DNA from: Blattamonas nauphoetae
Taxonomy: Eukaryota > Preaxostyla > Oxymonadida
NCBI GenBank assembly: GCA_033064195.1
Contig: JARBJD010000050.1
Span: 1-64,000, forward strand
Reading direction: 5' to 3'
DNA length: 64,000 bases
The position numbers and the translations under genes are program-made. Below are positions 43,701-55,617 of this stretch, one piece after another. The notes beneath the pieces were generated by a model, which did no database searches, was not told the DNA's origin, and saw only the letters and a list, made by a program, of their open reading frames with translations. Position 1 is the stretch's first letter; each line of letters starts with the position of its first letter.

Positions 43701-43887
43701 ATGTTTGGAAAATTGTAAATTGGAGGCTTGACTGTTCATAATTCTTGATAACTCCGACTGCAACCTGTCCTACATTTTCTGAACGTTTTTCAACACTATA
43801 GCGAAAATCAATGTTAAAAGGGGCAATATATTCATACACTCGGTAACATGTCGCGTAATTTATGGAGAAGAAGTGAATTGTGTTCAT
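40705..43887 (-). CDS. FKBP15 (WAFL)-like protein, multi-exon
   Basis: Exons include a 5' piece in 43887-43649, the main exon 43582 to about 42236, then 42137-41997 and 41946-40705. Junction phases agree. The N-terminal part is WH1-like (VGQVAVGVIKNYE, then PREDFITVKGKSTG and FSSASECKILFDFL). An FKBP-like module follows (PGDYVGVALTISRW, VFDDSTYDEGQKN, LEYCLLGMKRNEQ). Next is a coiled coil (ENNNLESTLESLQED, ERLKKELSDLHHQFELLKEE). The last exon is Glu/Asp-rich and disordered and ends with a basic patch. This is the domain order of FKBP15, an actin- and endosome-associated protein. Catalytic FKBP residues are poorly kept, as in that family. The first exon is not resolved; coding-like sequence reaches about 44110. 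Confidence 0.6.
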
Positions 43888-44120
43888 TCATCATCGATCA
43901 AGCCACATTTGCAGACCTTTGAGATTGATCTCATCGATCTCAGCTTTTTCGATCTCAGAAAATAACTAGTGTTCAAATTCTCATAAAACTCGAAATATCG
44001 AAGTAAAAGACCCGCTATCCGTGTAGAATTTTGTTTATAAGCACTTTCATTGAAATCTCGAGATGAATCGTCCCACAATAATTCTTCATCCCGATCCGAT
44101 TGAAGAACTGGATGAATCAC

Positions 44121-46250
44121 GCTTGTTTATCCAATAATTTATTAATTCCACCGCGACGGATCTCCTCTACCATTTCTCGACGATTATTTCTCTCTTAGAG
44201 TGATTTATTCTGCAGCTTACCATTCGTTGTTTAATTGTATATTAGTCTTCGAGATTTCTTCTCTTTATCACAATTTTCAGTCCTATTTAGACTTGGTTAA
44301 TCTGTCCTTTCCAAAATTTATCTCTTTATTTCCATCTCTCTCAGATAATCTGTCAGTGACCAGTGAGATCTCAAATGACACTTCGAAGCCGCCTCTCGAA
44401 TGACCCCAACTCGTTTCTGCGGACTCTCCTCGTATGTTGGGAATGCGCTGATTGCTGGTGCAGGCGAACAGATTCTGAAATCACCTCCAATTGTCCAGAA
44501 ATGGTTTGCTCTTTTGGGTTCGTCGTTCTCAACGCGGCTGTCTTTGACTGTCACATCGTCAACCGTCCTCTCTCCAAACAATTCCTGGTGTCCCTGAACA
44601 ACACATTGTGACCAGATTATCTTTCCCATTCTCGACTTTTCAACCATCTCTGAAACACTTCTCGTTTTACTTGTCGAAATGGGATGCATTCCGCATTCCC
44701 GCCATTCTACAGCCACCTCCGATCTGTTTCATGATCATCCAGTCCGTTGACTATCCACTCAGTCTTATATCTCGTTCCTGCAACCAAGCCCAAACAGCCA
44801 TCCGAAATCAAAGAATACAAACAACTCCAGACAACTCCGTTGGTCAACACAAGGTTAGCTCTGCAACTAACATCGTCAGAGATGGAACAACTTGTTGCGC
44901 AACATGTTTCGGCCGTTCAACAGCGAGCTCACATTCCGAAGCGAATAGGATTGTCATCAGGTCCATCAAACACCTCTCTGATGCCGATTCTGGACAATAC
45001 CCAAGTTTGACCATCAATGACCGGAAAGCAAGGATCGGAAGCAATCCACGAGGAGATGTTAAGATGACACTTTTTGAAGGCTGAATGATCCCTCCGATTT
45101 CTCGTCCTTTGGACTGTGCATGCGTTGAATCACATTTACCGACGATTAGGAACTCCATCACGCCAACACTCCTCCAAACGAGCTCTCTTCTCAACACTGT
45201 CGTCGCTCTCTTCATATAGCCGTCCATTTCACTCCAAACGACAGAATGGAGCCCCAACTCAGGTTGTCACTGTGCCGTCCTTGAACAACCCCACCTTCAC
45301 CCTCGATAAGCAGCACAGCGACAACGAAGTTCCACCGAATTCTGTCAGAATCAGCATTTCAAGAACAGGATGGACAAGGTGGATGAGGTCGACAAAGGGA
45401 CGAGGGCAGCTGAAGAGAACCAGCGACACATCGAAACCGAAGTGCTCGACGAACTCGCAGTCGACGCTGTCGACACATCTGTCGCCTTCGAGCAGCAACT
45501 GCGGGAGAGCTCCTTGCGAGACGTGGTGCTGAAGATGAAGCAGTTTCTGAAGCAGTCGTCGATTCTCATGCCGACACTCCCCAAAAGCGACGCTCCTCAG
45601 CCGTTCCTTCTCCTCGCTCGGCCGAAGTTAGAGTCGATGCTCTCGTCAACCACCAATCTGGAGAAGACACTCCCTCAGAAGAGTGCAACCACAACGAGGC
45701 CGACCACAGCGATCGAAGCCGCAGTTCCAGCAGACGATGGAAGAAAGGCCGAGAAACAGACCAGCGACTCACACGATAAGCTGAAGCTGAGCAGGCAAAC
45801 GCAGAAATTGCGCAAAGAGGAAGTCAAGTAGGTGGAACATGCGAATGATGCCGAGAGCGAATACTGGGGGATGGAACAGGAAGATGAGGAGGAGAGGCTG
45901 CACGGAATCGACGAAAGCCATCTGATGAACACCAGGAATTCAGCAACGATGCAGTGGAATGCCGAGATCATGACGTAGCATTGGCCAACACGACAGACAA
46001 TCTAAAGCAAAAGTTGAGTGGGTTTTCCTCTTTTCAGTGTTTATTCTATCACACTACAACCATTTCGCTTTTTCAAGATTCTTATTTTGACTATTTGACA
46101 CAACATTGAGACAATTATAGATACGCTTAATTAAGTCATTGATCTCAGTCCCAAAAACCGGAACTGAGATCGATCGATCTCAGTTTCTGCTTGATTGATC
46201 TCATGTATCAAAGGTCTGCACATTTGCTTGAAGTGTGTTCCCTTTCTAAG
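44121..46250 (+). pseudogene. Decayed gene pieces, plus strand
   Basis: Coding-like pieces in changing frames: one near 44490-44611 (FVVLNAAVFDCHIVNRPLSK), which weakly recalls the HECT N-lobe; one near 44800-44960 (QLTSSEMEQLVAQHVSAVQQ); and a charged helical ORF at 45370-45831 (LRDVVLKMKQFLKQSS). No continuous model could be built. Either a decayed host gene or a gene with many introns that I cannot resolve. 44121-44360 and 45980-46250 hold nothing recognised, apart from GATCTCA-rich words at both ends. Confidence 0.3.
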
Positions 46251-46321
46251 AGACTCACTTAGGCATTCACTGCTTTCCGAATTCATTCTCTGTTCTGTCT
46301 ATCACGCAATTACCTTTTCCA

Positions 46322-47314
46322 ATGAATTGTTCGCCGTTCCTGAATTGGAGAGAAGATTCACGTGATTCTATCCACTCAAAGGCCGTTATCTTTAGATCTC
46401 TGGTTGCCACTTTGAAGTCCCATCCTGCACTTGATGTCTCACTGGAAGCGAAGGCTGTTGAATTTCTTCAAGATGAAGAACCGCAGAGTCAATCATCAGC
46501 TGATGCCTTTCTCGGCAGTTTTGAGTCTTCCTCTGGTGATTCTTCGACAAGCTTCGTGCAGTGCATTGCAGTGCTCATTTCTTCAGGCAGTCAGGCTATC
46601 ACCACAACAGCAATGAAGATGCTCTCCAATCTGATCTGGCTCTGTTCAGATGATAACCTTCTTCTCCTCGTGAAAGCTGATCTGATCTCTGAACTCGTCA
46701 TCACTCTCAATCCACAGTCTCTGTCGTTTACTGAAGCAGTCGACATCCACACATATCTCATTTCAACCATCACCTATCCTCTCAGGCTCACAACTCCGGA
46801 AGTTCTCACATCTCTCACATATCAAGATGATAATGAACAACAAGCTGCTTGTGGGACGATTCTGAAACAAGTTCTCGCCCCTTCAGAGAAGTATATTTGG
46901 CATTTGTGCGTGAACCGCTATTCGATCATCGATGACGACATGTCCGAGAATTTTCTGCTTCTTCTTGCTCGTCTCCTCCAAATATGTCCATCTTATCAAC
47001 AGACGATGGATTTTGTTCTTCATTTGCCTGTCCTTCTCACGATCCCAAGTTGTCTCGCATTCTTCGAAAAAGATGAATCGATCAGGTATTGTCTGCTTTC
47101 AATGATCGATAACCAGCGAGAATGGAACAAGAAAGGGGGAGAACAGCGGCAGATGTGGAAGACAGTGCATCGAATGTTGAGATTGGAGGGCATCGAAGAT
47201 GTGATTGAGGGAAAGCAGCGAAATGACCGAAAGACAGACTTAGAAAGATTGATTGTTACCGACTCGATTGAATGGTACAACCTGCAGGGTTTGAACCATC
47301 CAGAATGGGAATAG
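46322..47314 (+). CDS. Family B orphan protein, copy B5
   Basis: Single exon, 330 aa from ATG 46322 (MNCSPFLNWREDS). Homology to the other copies extends some nine codons upstream (SITQLPFP) without an ATG, so the N-terminus is shorter than in B1, B2 and B4. Closest to B1 in its first part. Contains FRSLVATLKSHPALD, LAPSEKYIWHLCVNRYSI, LPVLLTIPSCLAFFEKDE and MLRLEGIEDVIEGK. It lies 22 kb from the main array but still carries its R block downstream. Confidence 0.7.
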   Translation: MNCSPFLNWREDSRDSIHSKAVIFRSLVATLKSHPALDVSLEAKAVEFLQDEEPQSQSSADAFLGSFESSSGDSSTSFVQCIAVLISSGSQAITTTAMKMLSNLIWLCSDDNLLLLVKADLISELVITLNPQSLSFTEAVDIHTYLISTITYPLRLTTPEVLTSLTYQDDNEQQAACGTILKQVLAPSEKYIWHLCVNRYSIIDDDMSENFLLLLARLLQICPSYQQTMDFVLHLPVLLTIPSCLAFFEKDESIRYCLLSMIDNQREWNKKGGEQRQMWKTVHRMLRLEGIEDVIEGKQRNDRKTDLERLIVTDSIEWYNLQGLNHPEWE

Positions 47315-48200
47315 AAGCAGACAAGAACCAGCGAACGTTTCGTCAAGTTTGTGACTTCATTTGGACAGAAAACTCTGTTTGCGTGTGATTGTTGTGGACT
47401 CTGACATGGCCTCATGGTTTTGTTTGCCAGAATGATTGGGATTCTCTCTCGCCAGTCTCGTTTGATGGTCGCCACACTCTCCTCCTTCGCCGCCTCTCTC
47501 GCACTCTCGCACTGCTCCAACTGCTCGGAAAAGGAAGATGTCGATGCTGACGATTGGCTGTGGTTTGTGTGAGATCTTTGATTTGTGATTGTGCCACAGG
47601 ATCGTCTTCTGTTGTGGACGCCGATGCGATACCATTTCCGAATCGATCGACATCGCCGATCGTCGTCGACACTTCGGAATGGCGAAAGAATCATAATTGT
47701 CGTTCATGCACACCACCCAATGGCTGATCTCTCTCCCTCTCGAAACGAGATGCAGAAGGAGGAACTGAAGCGGGGGAAGCGATGCGATCGAAACAACGCT
47801 GGACATGCATCGCTCCGTCCTCCGAACGATCTCTGTGCACACCAGCTCTTCCTCACACTGATCGAAGCAGCGCTGCTCCCTCGACTGGTCTCGATTCTTG
47901 TTGTTTGGGTGATGGGGATGCGTGTTGACGCTGTTCCCAACCGGATTGTGGGATGCTGGCTGGTTGTGGAGTCGATGGCAGTTTCTCCATCCACTCACTA
48001 TCGCCCTTCCTCTGGTCTTCACAAACTGGACAGAGACCTGGATCGGCGTGAAGAAATGAAGGAACAGAAATGATCAAAGCACGTGTCGACGATTCACTGG
48101 CAATTCTTCTTCTTTTTCACGCACCCTCGAAATGAATTGATTCTCTCCAGCTCGCACAGATTGGTTGTTTGAGTTCGTTGACTTGAACTGTCGATCAAAA
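47315..48200. repeat. R block 5
   Basis: Homologous to the first part of R blocks 1 and 3, including the DDW(L)WF piece with its intron-like gap and the segment ending in TTTTTCACGCACCCTCGAAA. Later parts are missing. Confidence 0.6.
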
Positions 48201-48660
48201 GAAGAAAGCTAACCGGGAACGACACCAGACGATACCAAAAACCAGGTCCTCGCCAATGTCTCGTCGAAGAAAGTCTGACTGGTGATGGCATTCATTTCTT
48301 CCATCCTTTCTCTGAACATAGCCGAGTTTGGATGAAATTTCATCGAAAGAAAATGACTTCACGCTGGTGTTCTCGCCATTCCGTGTGCACATTCCGACTT
48401 TCAGCATCCGTGTTATAGGTGAGAGGAGGCGGTGGAGGTATTCATGCGGAATCTAGAACCTTACGGCCGGCTGGTCACGCCCAATCTTTTCAGAAAGGTG
48501 CTCTTTCTGGTTCTGGACGATTTCAAACACGTTTGATTCCTGAATATTTCACACACTTCTCATTTTCATTCATATTAAACCAAAATGGTAATCTATCTCG
48601 TCTTTCGAACTACGACCAAATGGAAATAAAAAAGCATGGCCTGATCTTTCTCAACACTCA
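48201..48660. other. Gene-free stretch
   Basis: Only short ORFs without protein character. It should contain the promoter of the next gene. Confidence 0.3.
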
Positions 48661-49749
48661 ATGGACTGGATAGAAGAGCTTTTCCTGGCCCCAAATAGTG
48701 AATCATACGATCAGATGTCTGAAATCGCAGCGACTGCCAAGGGCTCTGGAGCACTTTTTCTGAATGTCAATCCATTTACGAACTGGCCGTTAAAAGAAAA
48801 AGCAGAACTCTACAACTCACTCGTATCACTCGTGAAGGTTCAATATCCATTCGATGATGTCTTGCAATACAAGGTAGTCCAGTTTCTGGAAGCTATTCGG
48901 CAACATTGCGGATTTTCACGTGACCTTTCTATTCTCACCAAAATTGTTCCCGATGACAACGGAATGTGTGCTGGATTCAATAACAGTTTTTTCACACTTA
49001 TTTCGTCACCACATCCGACAATAGTTGGCGCATCTCTGTCCTTCTTGGCCAGAATCATATCAGGGCTGGACACTCCTGCCAGATTGCAGTATTTGAATAC
49101 TGAGTTCATTTCTACCATTCTCAATATCCTCCAACCCCATACACTGCCAATTGCGTCACATACAGATCTTCATGACGGTCTCATCAACGTCCTCGAATCT
49201 TCTCTCTTACTCGCTGCTTCAACTCAAATAATTCAAATCATCAACAAAGCCCCAGATGACCGAAACAATATCTATGAGCTCATCTATTACACAGTGGTTG
49301 TCCCTTCGTCACAATATCTCCATTTTCTCCTTCGCAATCGATACGTCGTCGTCACTGCTGGTTTGTCAAGATCGTTCCATGATCTTTTGAGCGCCATTCT
49401 GAAGTCCAGTCCTTATCACACTCCGACACTGGAATGCTTTATCTCTCACTCAATCGTCACGGGCGTCGTAAGTCTGATCCCGTTCGTCGAGGATGATTTT
49501 CCTTCAACGATGAAGCTTACCAACGGCATCATGGATTCGCTCTGGACAAAATGGGAAGACCGAGACTTGGAGGTGGCACTATCTGGACAACGGATGACAG
49601 AAGCTCTGCGAACGGAAGGCTTGGAAGACTCAATCGAACAGACCCAGGTGGAATGTAAGAAGGACATTGGTCTCAGCATCACTGTTATAGATCGTTTCAG
49701 TATCTCAGAACGCCTGGGATTTAATGTGAGATATCCATTTGCAACATAA
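48661..49749 (+). CDS. Divergent single-exon relative of family B
   Basis: 362 aa, start MDWIEELFLAPNSESYDQMS. It keeps the B layout with low identity: NPFTNWPLKEKAELYNSLVS in place of SPFLNW...FRSLVA, then YKVVQFLEAI, VVPSSQYLHFLLRNRYVVV in place of PSEKYIWHLCVNRYS, and ALRTEGLEDSIEQT in place of MLRMEGIEDVIEE. It has no R block. It may represent an older branch linking families A and B. Function unknown. Confidence 0.65.
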   Translation: MDWIEELFLAPNSESYDQMSEIAATAKGSGALFLNVNPFTNWPLKEKAELYNSLVSLVKVQYPFDDVLQYKVVQFLEAIRQHCGFSRDLSILTKIVPDDNGMCAGFNNSFFTLISSPHPTIVGASLSFLARIISGLDTPARLQYLNTEFISTILNILQPHTLPIASHTDLHDGLINVLESSLLLAASTQIIQIINKAPDDRNNIYELIYYTVVVPSSQYLHFLLRNRYVVVTAGLSRSFHDLLSAILKSSPYHTPTLECFISHSIVTGVVSLIPFVEDDFPSTMKLTNGIMDSLWTKWEDRDLEVALSGQRMTEALRTEGLEDSIEQTQVECKKDIGLSITVIDRFSISERLGFNVRYPFAT

Positions 49750-50330
49750 TCTCCATTCGCTAAACTCTTTCCTATGTCACTTCATTGTTCGTACATTTCG
49801 ACAAAATCACACATTCAACGTTAATTTCGCTCATATTGTTCGTTCAGACAACCGGGTTAGTGTTATCTCCTCGAATAGTCCGGAAATGAGTGTCAACTTT
49901 TCACCGTCCTTGTTTTCAATTCCACCATCTTTCACAGTCATATTTTCGGCTGAGGGTTATCCATACAATTCGTTTCGTTTCTCAACAGTGCGTTACGATC
50001 ATTATCTTTCCTCCATTCTCGACTTTTGGACACCTCAGAAAGATGACCCTGTTTTCTCGCCAAACTTGGATGCTCATCACTTTCACGCCATTCCACAGCC
50101 ATTCACTCTTGGTTTGATGTGTACTCTGTTAACTTGACTTATTCTATTGGAGTCGTCAGCAATTTTTTTGTGTTTTATTCTTCAACGCTTCGATCTCAGC
50201 TGAACAGGGATTTTCTCTCTTCAAGATGTTCTTCCCAGGTCTAATCCCTTCAGATTGCACTCTTCGTGGAATTCTCATCATCTACACGGAATATTCATGC
50301 TCATCTTGTGAAAGAATCAAACAAAACACA
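49750..50330. other. Stretch with a possible gene relic
   Basis: A plus-strand ORF at about 49940-50137 (FSAEGYPYNSFRFSTVRYDH) reads like protein but has no clear start and no match elsewhere in the window. Confidence 0.25.
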
Positions 50331-51900
50331 TTTTCATGGAATCAACGCTGAAGGATGCTCCCAAACAGTGCCGATTGACTCGTCCAGCATGATTTGCTGG
50401 TAACCACGAACACATCGCAGTATTCGTTACAGTTACCTCTCTCACTGCACTGACGTTGGACTGGTCTGGGTCTTGTCCGGATGGCGTCCAGCGAGGAATT
50501 CCGACGCCAAGCTGGAAGTTTGGGCATCTGAACGTGTGCCACCAAAAGGCTGTTCTCTCGACGTGTGGATATCTTCGAATGAACGTGGAATGCGAAGGAA
50601 GCATGGAGACAGAACATAATTAGCCTCTGAGGAGTCTGAACAGAACGCTGCGTCTGTTCCACGTGGAGTTCATTCGTGTTTGATGAGGAGAGCGCGGAGA
50701 GAGAAGAAAGAGAAAGAGGAGAGGGAAGAGTGGGTGGAGATCCCAAACTCTACATATCAACATTGGCGCCTCTCCTTTTCTCCTCTCATTCAACCCTCAC
50801 TCCACACAGCCTCTGGTGCTCGACCTTGAGTCGTGTTCTCCTGTCGATGAATCTCATGTGAACGAAAGCGGAACAACTCGTTGAAGAGATTCACGATGGA
50901 AGGGGAGCACGGAGTCACTCGACATAGTGTTGTTGAGAAGGTCGGAGGACGAGCGCAGCGACTTTACTCCCAAACTGTGCACATTCACACGCACACGATT
51001 CCCCTCCCACTCTCCCTCATTGCTCTCACTTGGAAAGATTGGACTCGCCTCTCAAATGGGGTGGTCGGGAAGGGGGAGAAGGATGCCGCGCAGACTCGGA
51101 CATAGCGAAGAGCCTTCCTCGCTTCCCCTGTCTCTCCGTCGACGTTGAATTTCAATCGCCATTCGACGACTTCCCGTTCAGCACGACTCACTCGACTTTG
51201 GATATGAAACATTCGACGTTGGACTCGGTCGGGAGTGAATCAGAGGCGCTTGGGATGTTGAAGACGCCGAGGTTGGGGTGAAACAGAACACAGAGCCACT
51301 TCCAGAATGATCGATTCCAGAGAGCGGAGGAAAAGGAAGTTCTCATCACGAAGCGCGACGCACACAGCGAGACTGAACACGACCACAGCCTCGAACAAGA
51401 TCCTGGTGCTGTCCATTCCCGTGCCCTGGCGATTCTGTCCACACAAGATCCCATCGATCAATCATCTCCTCAACACCTCAGACGAGACTCACTCCGTCGA
51501 TGGACAATCTCACCGAGCTCATCACCATCATCTTCTGTCGTGATCTGTCTGACTGACACAGACTCCTCTTTTCAAGCATTGTTCGTCGTGTGTTGGACGC
51601 CCTGTTTGTTGTGGCTCAGAGACTGAACACGAATGCAAACACAACCTCACCGAATCGCTTGCTTGCACATCAGACAGGGATGGACGATGTAACTTCTCTC
51701 TCTTGTTCTCGCCGTTCAGTGACACAATCCAGTGATGACTCCACACTTTCACTTCGTTGAACTTATCTCAATTCGAGATTTGTGACCGACAGCTCTCACG
51801 ACAGGTCAGTCCTCAGACACTTCACAATCACTTTTGACATTCCACGTCTTCGAACCTGCTCGTCTCTGTTGTTCTTTTTGGGATGGTCGGAAACGAGTGA
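50331..51900. repeat. S block 1: decayed segment paired with family A genes
   Basis: Homologous to 60170-62090, and its first 450 bases also to 55618-56220. It contains an 83-codon plus-strand ORF at 51030-51281 (LPRFPCLSVDVEFQSPFDDF), kept in frame and length in S block 3 (60791-61042). Remnants of a host gene are likely. The segment 51573-51833 is inverted relative to S block 3. Confidence 0.6.
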
Positions 51901-51938
51901 AAATGAACAAATTGTGACGTGAAACGTGAAATCTACAT

Positions 51939-54120
51939 CTAATATCCATAATATCTCCATCGTGACCATATTATGTTGTTCATTCCACTCTCCTTTTGAA
52001 AATGTCTCACGTACTCTGCAATCTCTGATCTTGGTCTGGTGTCCTGTCTCATCATCCATCCCTCCATCGCATCTTCATGTCCTGCTCCTCGTTGTCTCTC
52101 CACTCGCTTCTTCCATCTCGCTTTCTCACTCGTCTTCATTCTCGCATCGTCATCTCTGGTCCAATCCAGTCTCTCCCCCAACTCATCCTCGTCAGTCGTC
52201 TCCACCAACCACCCCACTTCCCACTCCTCTCTTCCTGTCTCCACAATCTCCCCATCTTCCAACATCCCTCGCTCGAGCAGCAATGTCTTTCGCAAAAGAT
52301 TAGAAATCTGACACGGCAGATCTCGGTTGATTGAGTCAGTCTTCGGAATGAACTCCTCTCGCTGAAGAATGAACTGCAGATATTGCTTCGCTGGTTTCAG
52401 GACAAATTCAAACTGAAGCTTTCGGATTCGTTTCTTGTCTTCTTTGTTTTGAGCGATGTTTTTCGAATCCAAAATCAAGTTGCTGATGGCCCAGATGAGT
52501 CTCAGATGGAAATTATCATGTGCGGTTGGAACAGTTATTGGATTGGATGCGATGATCACTCGTTGAATCAGATGCTCTTCCAGCATGCGTGGAATCACGT
52601 GAACGAGAGAGCCACTGACGTTGATGATCATTCGAAGATGGTAGGAATGAGATGGTGAAGAGTGGCAGCAAGTTCGCTCCAAAAGCGAGCACAGCTGCGG
52701 GACATCGGAGAAGGCGGATTTGACAACTGGATAGAAGAATGTGTGATAGCTGGTGAGACTTTCGGCAGCACAGTTCCACGAAATGTTGAGAACATTGATC
52801 AACTGAGCAGTTCGACCAGCTGGTGGATGATTCGACTCACTTCTCTCGTGGTCGAGTAGATCGAGGCAGGCGATGATGGCTGATTTGAGAACAGGAACAA
52901 AATCGTACTTGATCAGAATCTGGACAAGATGTAAAGAGACAAAGGCATACGCAATCAAAGGTGGAGTCAATGGTAAAGAGCAGAGAGTAGAGGAGAGAGA
53001 ATCCTTCAAAGAGAACGTCCAAAAGAGTGTTTCCGTTGAGAGGTGGTGATTCGGAGGGAAGTGTGGTGGAGAGAGCAGAGACGGTTCCATCCGAAGGCGA
53101 TGATTCGGTGAAGAGCGACTTCACTTCCGAAACATGCCAGGACAGTGTGGAACACAGCCGTCCTGCGAACGGGACAAGCTCCGACGAACTGTCAGTCGAA
53201 CCAGAAGGCACTTTGAGTGTTCGGAGGAAGGAGTATGTTTGTGAATCAGACTTGCATCGTGTGGAGAGTGCTTTGAGAGTCAACTTCGACACTTCGAGAT
53301 GGGGTGAGAAACACAGTTGAGCCAGAATCGTCAGAAGTGGGTCAGATAACGCATGAGTCTCACAATGATCGAGAAATGCGAGAAATTGGGTTTTGTGGTG
53401 GGCGAGGAAGGCGGATGATGATCGAGGAGTGGAAGTCATCGTCAAGAGACACTCTCCGATCTGCAACGAGAAAAATGAAAAGATAATTGGCAGCAAACTG
53501 CAGTTCTTACAATGTTGTTCTTTGACGAAAGCACACATTTGAGAAGAAAGGAGGGAATGGTTGATTCACAAATGAGAAGACATTCTGCTTCTGATGGTTT
53601 CCCTGATCGATGTAATGATGAAGAAGAGTCAATATGAACACAAAAACATGGTCAGACCAATCAGAGACAACAATTTCGGGAGAGCTAACTGAAAAATGAT
53701 GACGAAACAAGAATCAAACTGGAACCTCACATGGTTGTGTCTTTTCACAATATTCCTCAAGAGGTGTGATGTACTCCACTTCAAGAATTGCTGAGAGGGC
53801 CCAATCAGATTCTGGCAATATCATCAACGAGAGAGAAGGAAAACAAGACGAGACAAACCAGTCGCAAGAATGAGGAGATCCTTCAACATCTTTGGACGGA
53901 GTGATTTGCATTTCCCACAAATCTGGCGTAGAAACGCTTCGACCAAGTTCTGCAAATATTTCAGAATGATCCCGAGACAAAACAGTCAAACAGTTTGTTT
54001 CGCTTTTTCTCGGTCAATATCAGGATGTATTGATGTCTTGTTGACAAGTATGGTATTTTGGAACGACGAAGAGTTGGAAACATGCCGACTGTTCGATACC
54101 GCACCAGACCGGAGATTCAT
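51939..54120 (-). CDS. Family A orphan protein, copy 2 (probably frameshifted)
   Basis: The splice plan equals copy 1: exons 54120-53992 (129 nt), 53949-53859 (91 nt) and 53811-53726 (86 nt), the same lengths as in copy 1. The last intron is 52950-52920 and the last exon is 52919-51939. A T-run before the fourth intron has five T where the other copies have four (near 53645), which shifts the frame. The rest is well kept: SSSELVPFAGRLCSTLS, PAKQYLQFILQREEFIPK, ETGREEWEVGWL and RQRGAGHEDAMEGWM. The C-terminus is longer than in copy 1 (NNIIWSRWRYYGY). Probably a recent pseudogene or a truncated product. Confidence 0.6.
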
Positions 54121-54167
54121 CAGCCAGATTGAGTCTCGTGTGGTTTGATCAACTTTGACTCTCAGAT

Positions 54168-54563
54168 GTGTGTTTTGTTCCAGCCTTCATTGATCTAAAT
54201 CGTAGACTGGAGTTCCACAATCAACTTTCACTGGATCAAGTCTTTGGCTTCTTCCCACACACCATTCTTGTCCATTTTCCAATCGATCCATCCCTGCTAG
54301 GCTCACCCACCTCCATGACACCCTGCATCCGCATTTCTCAACTTCTGCATCCGAATGTACCATCTCAATGGAATGAACCTGCCTCAATCACCATTGAACA
54401 TCTCTCCAAGATTCTGAACTTTTGTTGTGTTTTCCCACACAGTAAAGAGCTGAAACTGTTGTATTCGCCCAATATCTCTCCAATCGCATTGTCTAACATT
54501 GCACCCGTTCGTTCATTCCTGATCTTGTTGAATCTGTATGAGTCTGAAAGCTTCACAAGTTGA
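54168..54563 (+). pseudogene. Coding-like relic upstream of copy 2
   Basis: 131-codon ORF divergent from family A copy 2, with HLSKILNFCCVFPHSKELKL. The same piece recurs at 59351-60144 beside copy 3, but the matching segment is spread over two frames there. Unknown gene; remnants duplicated with the unit. Confidence 0.35.
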
Positions 54564-54815
54564 AAAACTCCTCCCAATACAGCTGACTGGCCTGGTTGAT
54601 TCTGAGTCTGACCTGATCCATCCTGCTGCTACTGTTGTTGATCTGATCGCTCGGCGTCAATCCGCTTTCGTCGCTTTCGATGACACTATTGACCCCCACA
54701 CTGACGTGCCTCTTGCTTGCTCACAGTTTGATGATCAATGGCAAAAAGGGGATGTGGAGGCAAGCTGGAGTAGTTCTCTGTCTTCTGGGGCCACTGCTTG
54801 CGTCGAGCTGACTGA

Positions 54816-55617
54816 TAGACCCTCCACAAAACCGGCTAAAATATACAAAACCGGTTTTATTCATTATAAGATCAATTTTGAAAATATAATGCAAGAATTG
54901 TAATTTCAGAACTCTTAGAAACATGGTTACGGTAGTTTGATGAGAGAGAAGATCATCAATATGGGAGAATATTTTTGAAATGACTCACCCGTCACAAAAT
55001 CGCACAGATGGAGAAACTCTCCACAATAATCAACTTTTTTCGTCTATCATCTCAAAATACATCATTTTTGAACTTTTTTCATTTTCAAAAAAACATAGAA
55101 GTTGTCTCGATCAACACAGAAATCTCACGTTTTTTCCATTTTTCTCTTTAATGGACGATTTATTTCCATTATCTCAAATAGAGACCTCTTTTTTTGTTGT
55201 TTTCCATCCTTTCCCTGTCTTTGAACTTGTTTTGAAATTAAAAGTGTGAACAAATGTGCTGATCGTAAAAGGGCCATTTCAAGCTCGATCAGGCGTGAAA
55301 TCCAAAAATTCACCTGTACCCTTCCTATTGAACACTTGAACGAGAAATAGGCCAATTTTAGTTTTTTGTGACGGACCATACTGTGATGGCACAATTGAAA
55401 ATTATTCTCCCATATCACGAAAAAACAACGAGAAAGGTTCCAAATAATGAGGAAAATGCCTTCTTTTCGTCACTTCTTGGTTTTTGAAAAAACACTAGGT
55501 CTACTTGAAAGGGTGTATTAAGTGACGTGGTAATAGATAATCGAGAAATTTTGGATGAAACGTCTTATTTTGATTTTAGCCGGTTTAATAAATAAAACCG
55601 GTTTTGTGGAGGGTCTA
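54816..55617. mobile_element. 802-bp MITE, Harbinger-like (3-bp TGA target duplication)
   Basis: Both ends read TAGACCCTCCACAAAACCGG as inverted repeats. TGA flanks it at 54813-54815 and 55618-55620. The neighbouring unit preserves the empty site: near 60230 the flanking sequence reads GACTGACCTCTG with one TGA. Inside the ends, an ACCGGCTAAAAT word and an AAACCGGTTTTATT word occur in opposite order at the two sides. No transposase ORF. The three-base TNA-type duplication fits PIF/Harbinger. Confidence 0.85.

Noticed and set aside
44490-44611. HECT ubiquitin ligase domain
   Set aside because: The similarity is limited to about 30 residues without the catalytic Cys region; kept only as a hint in the relic entry.
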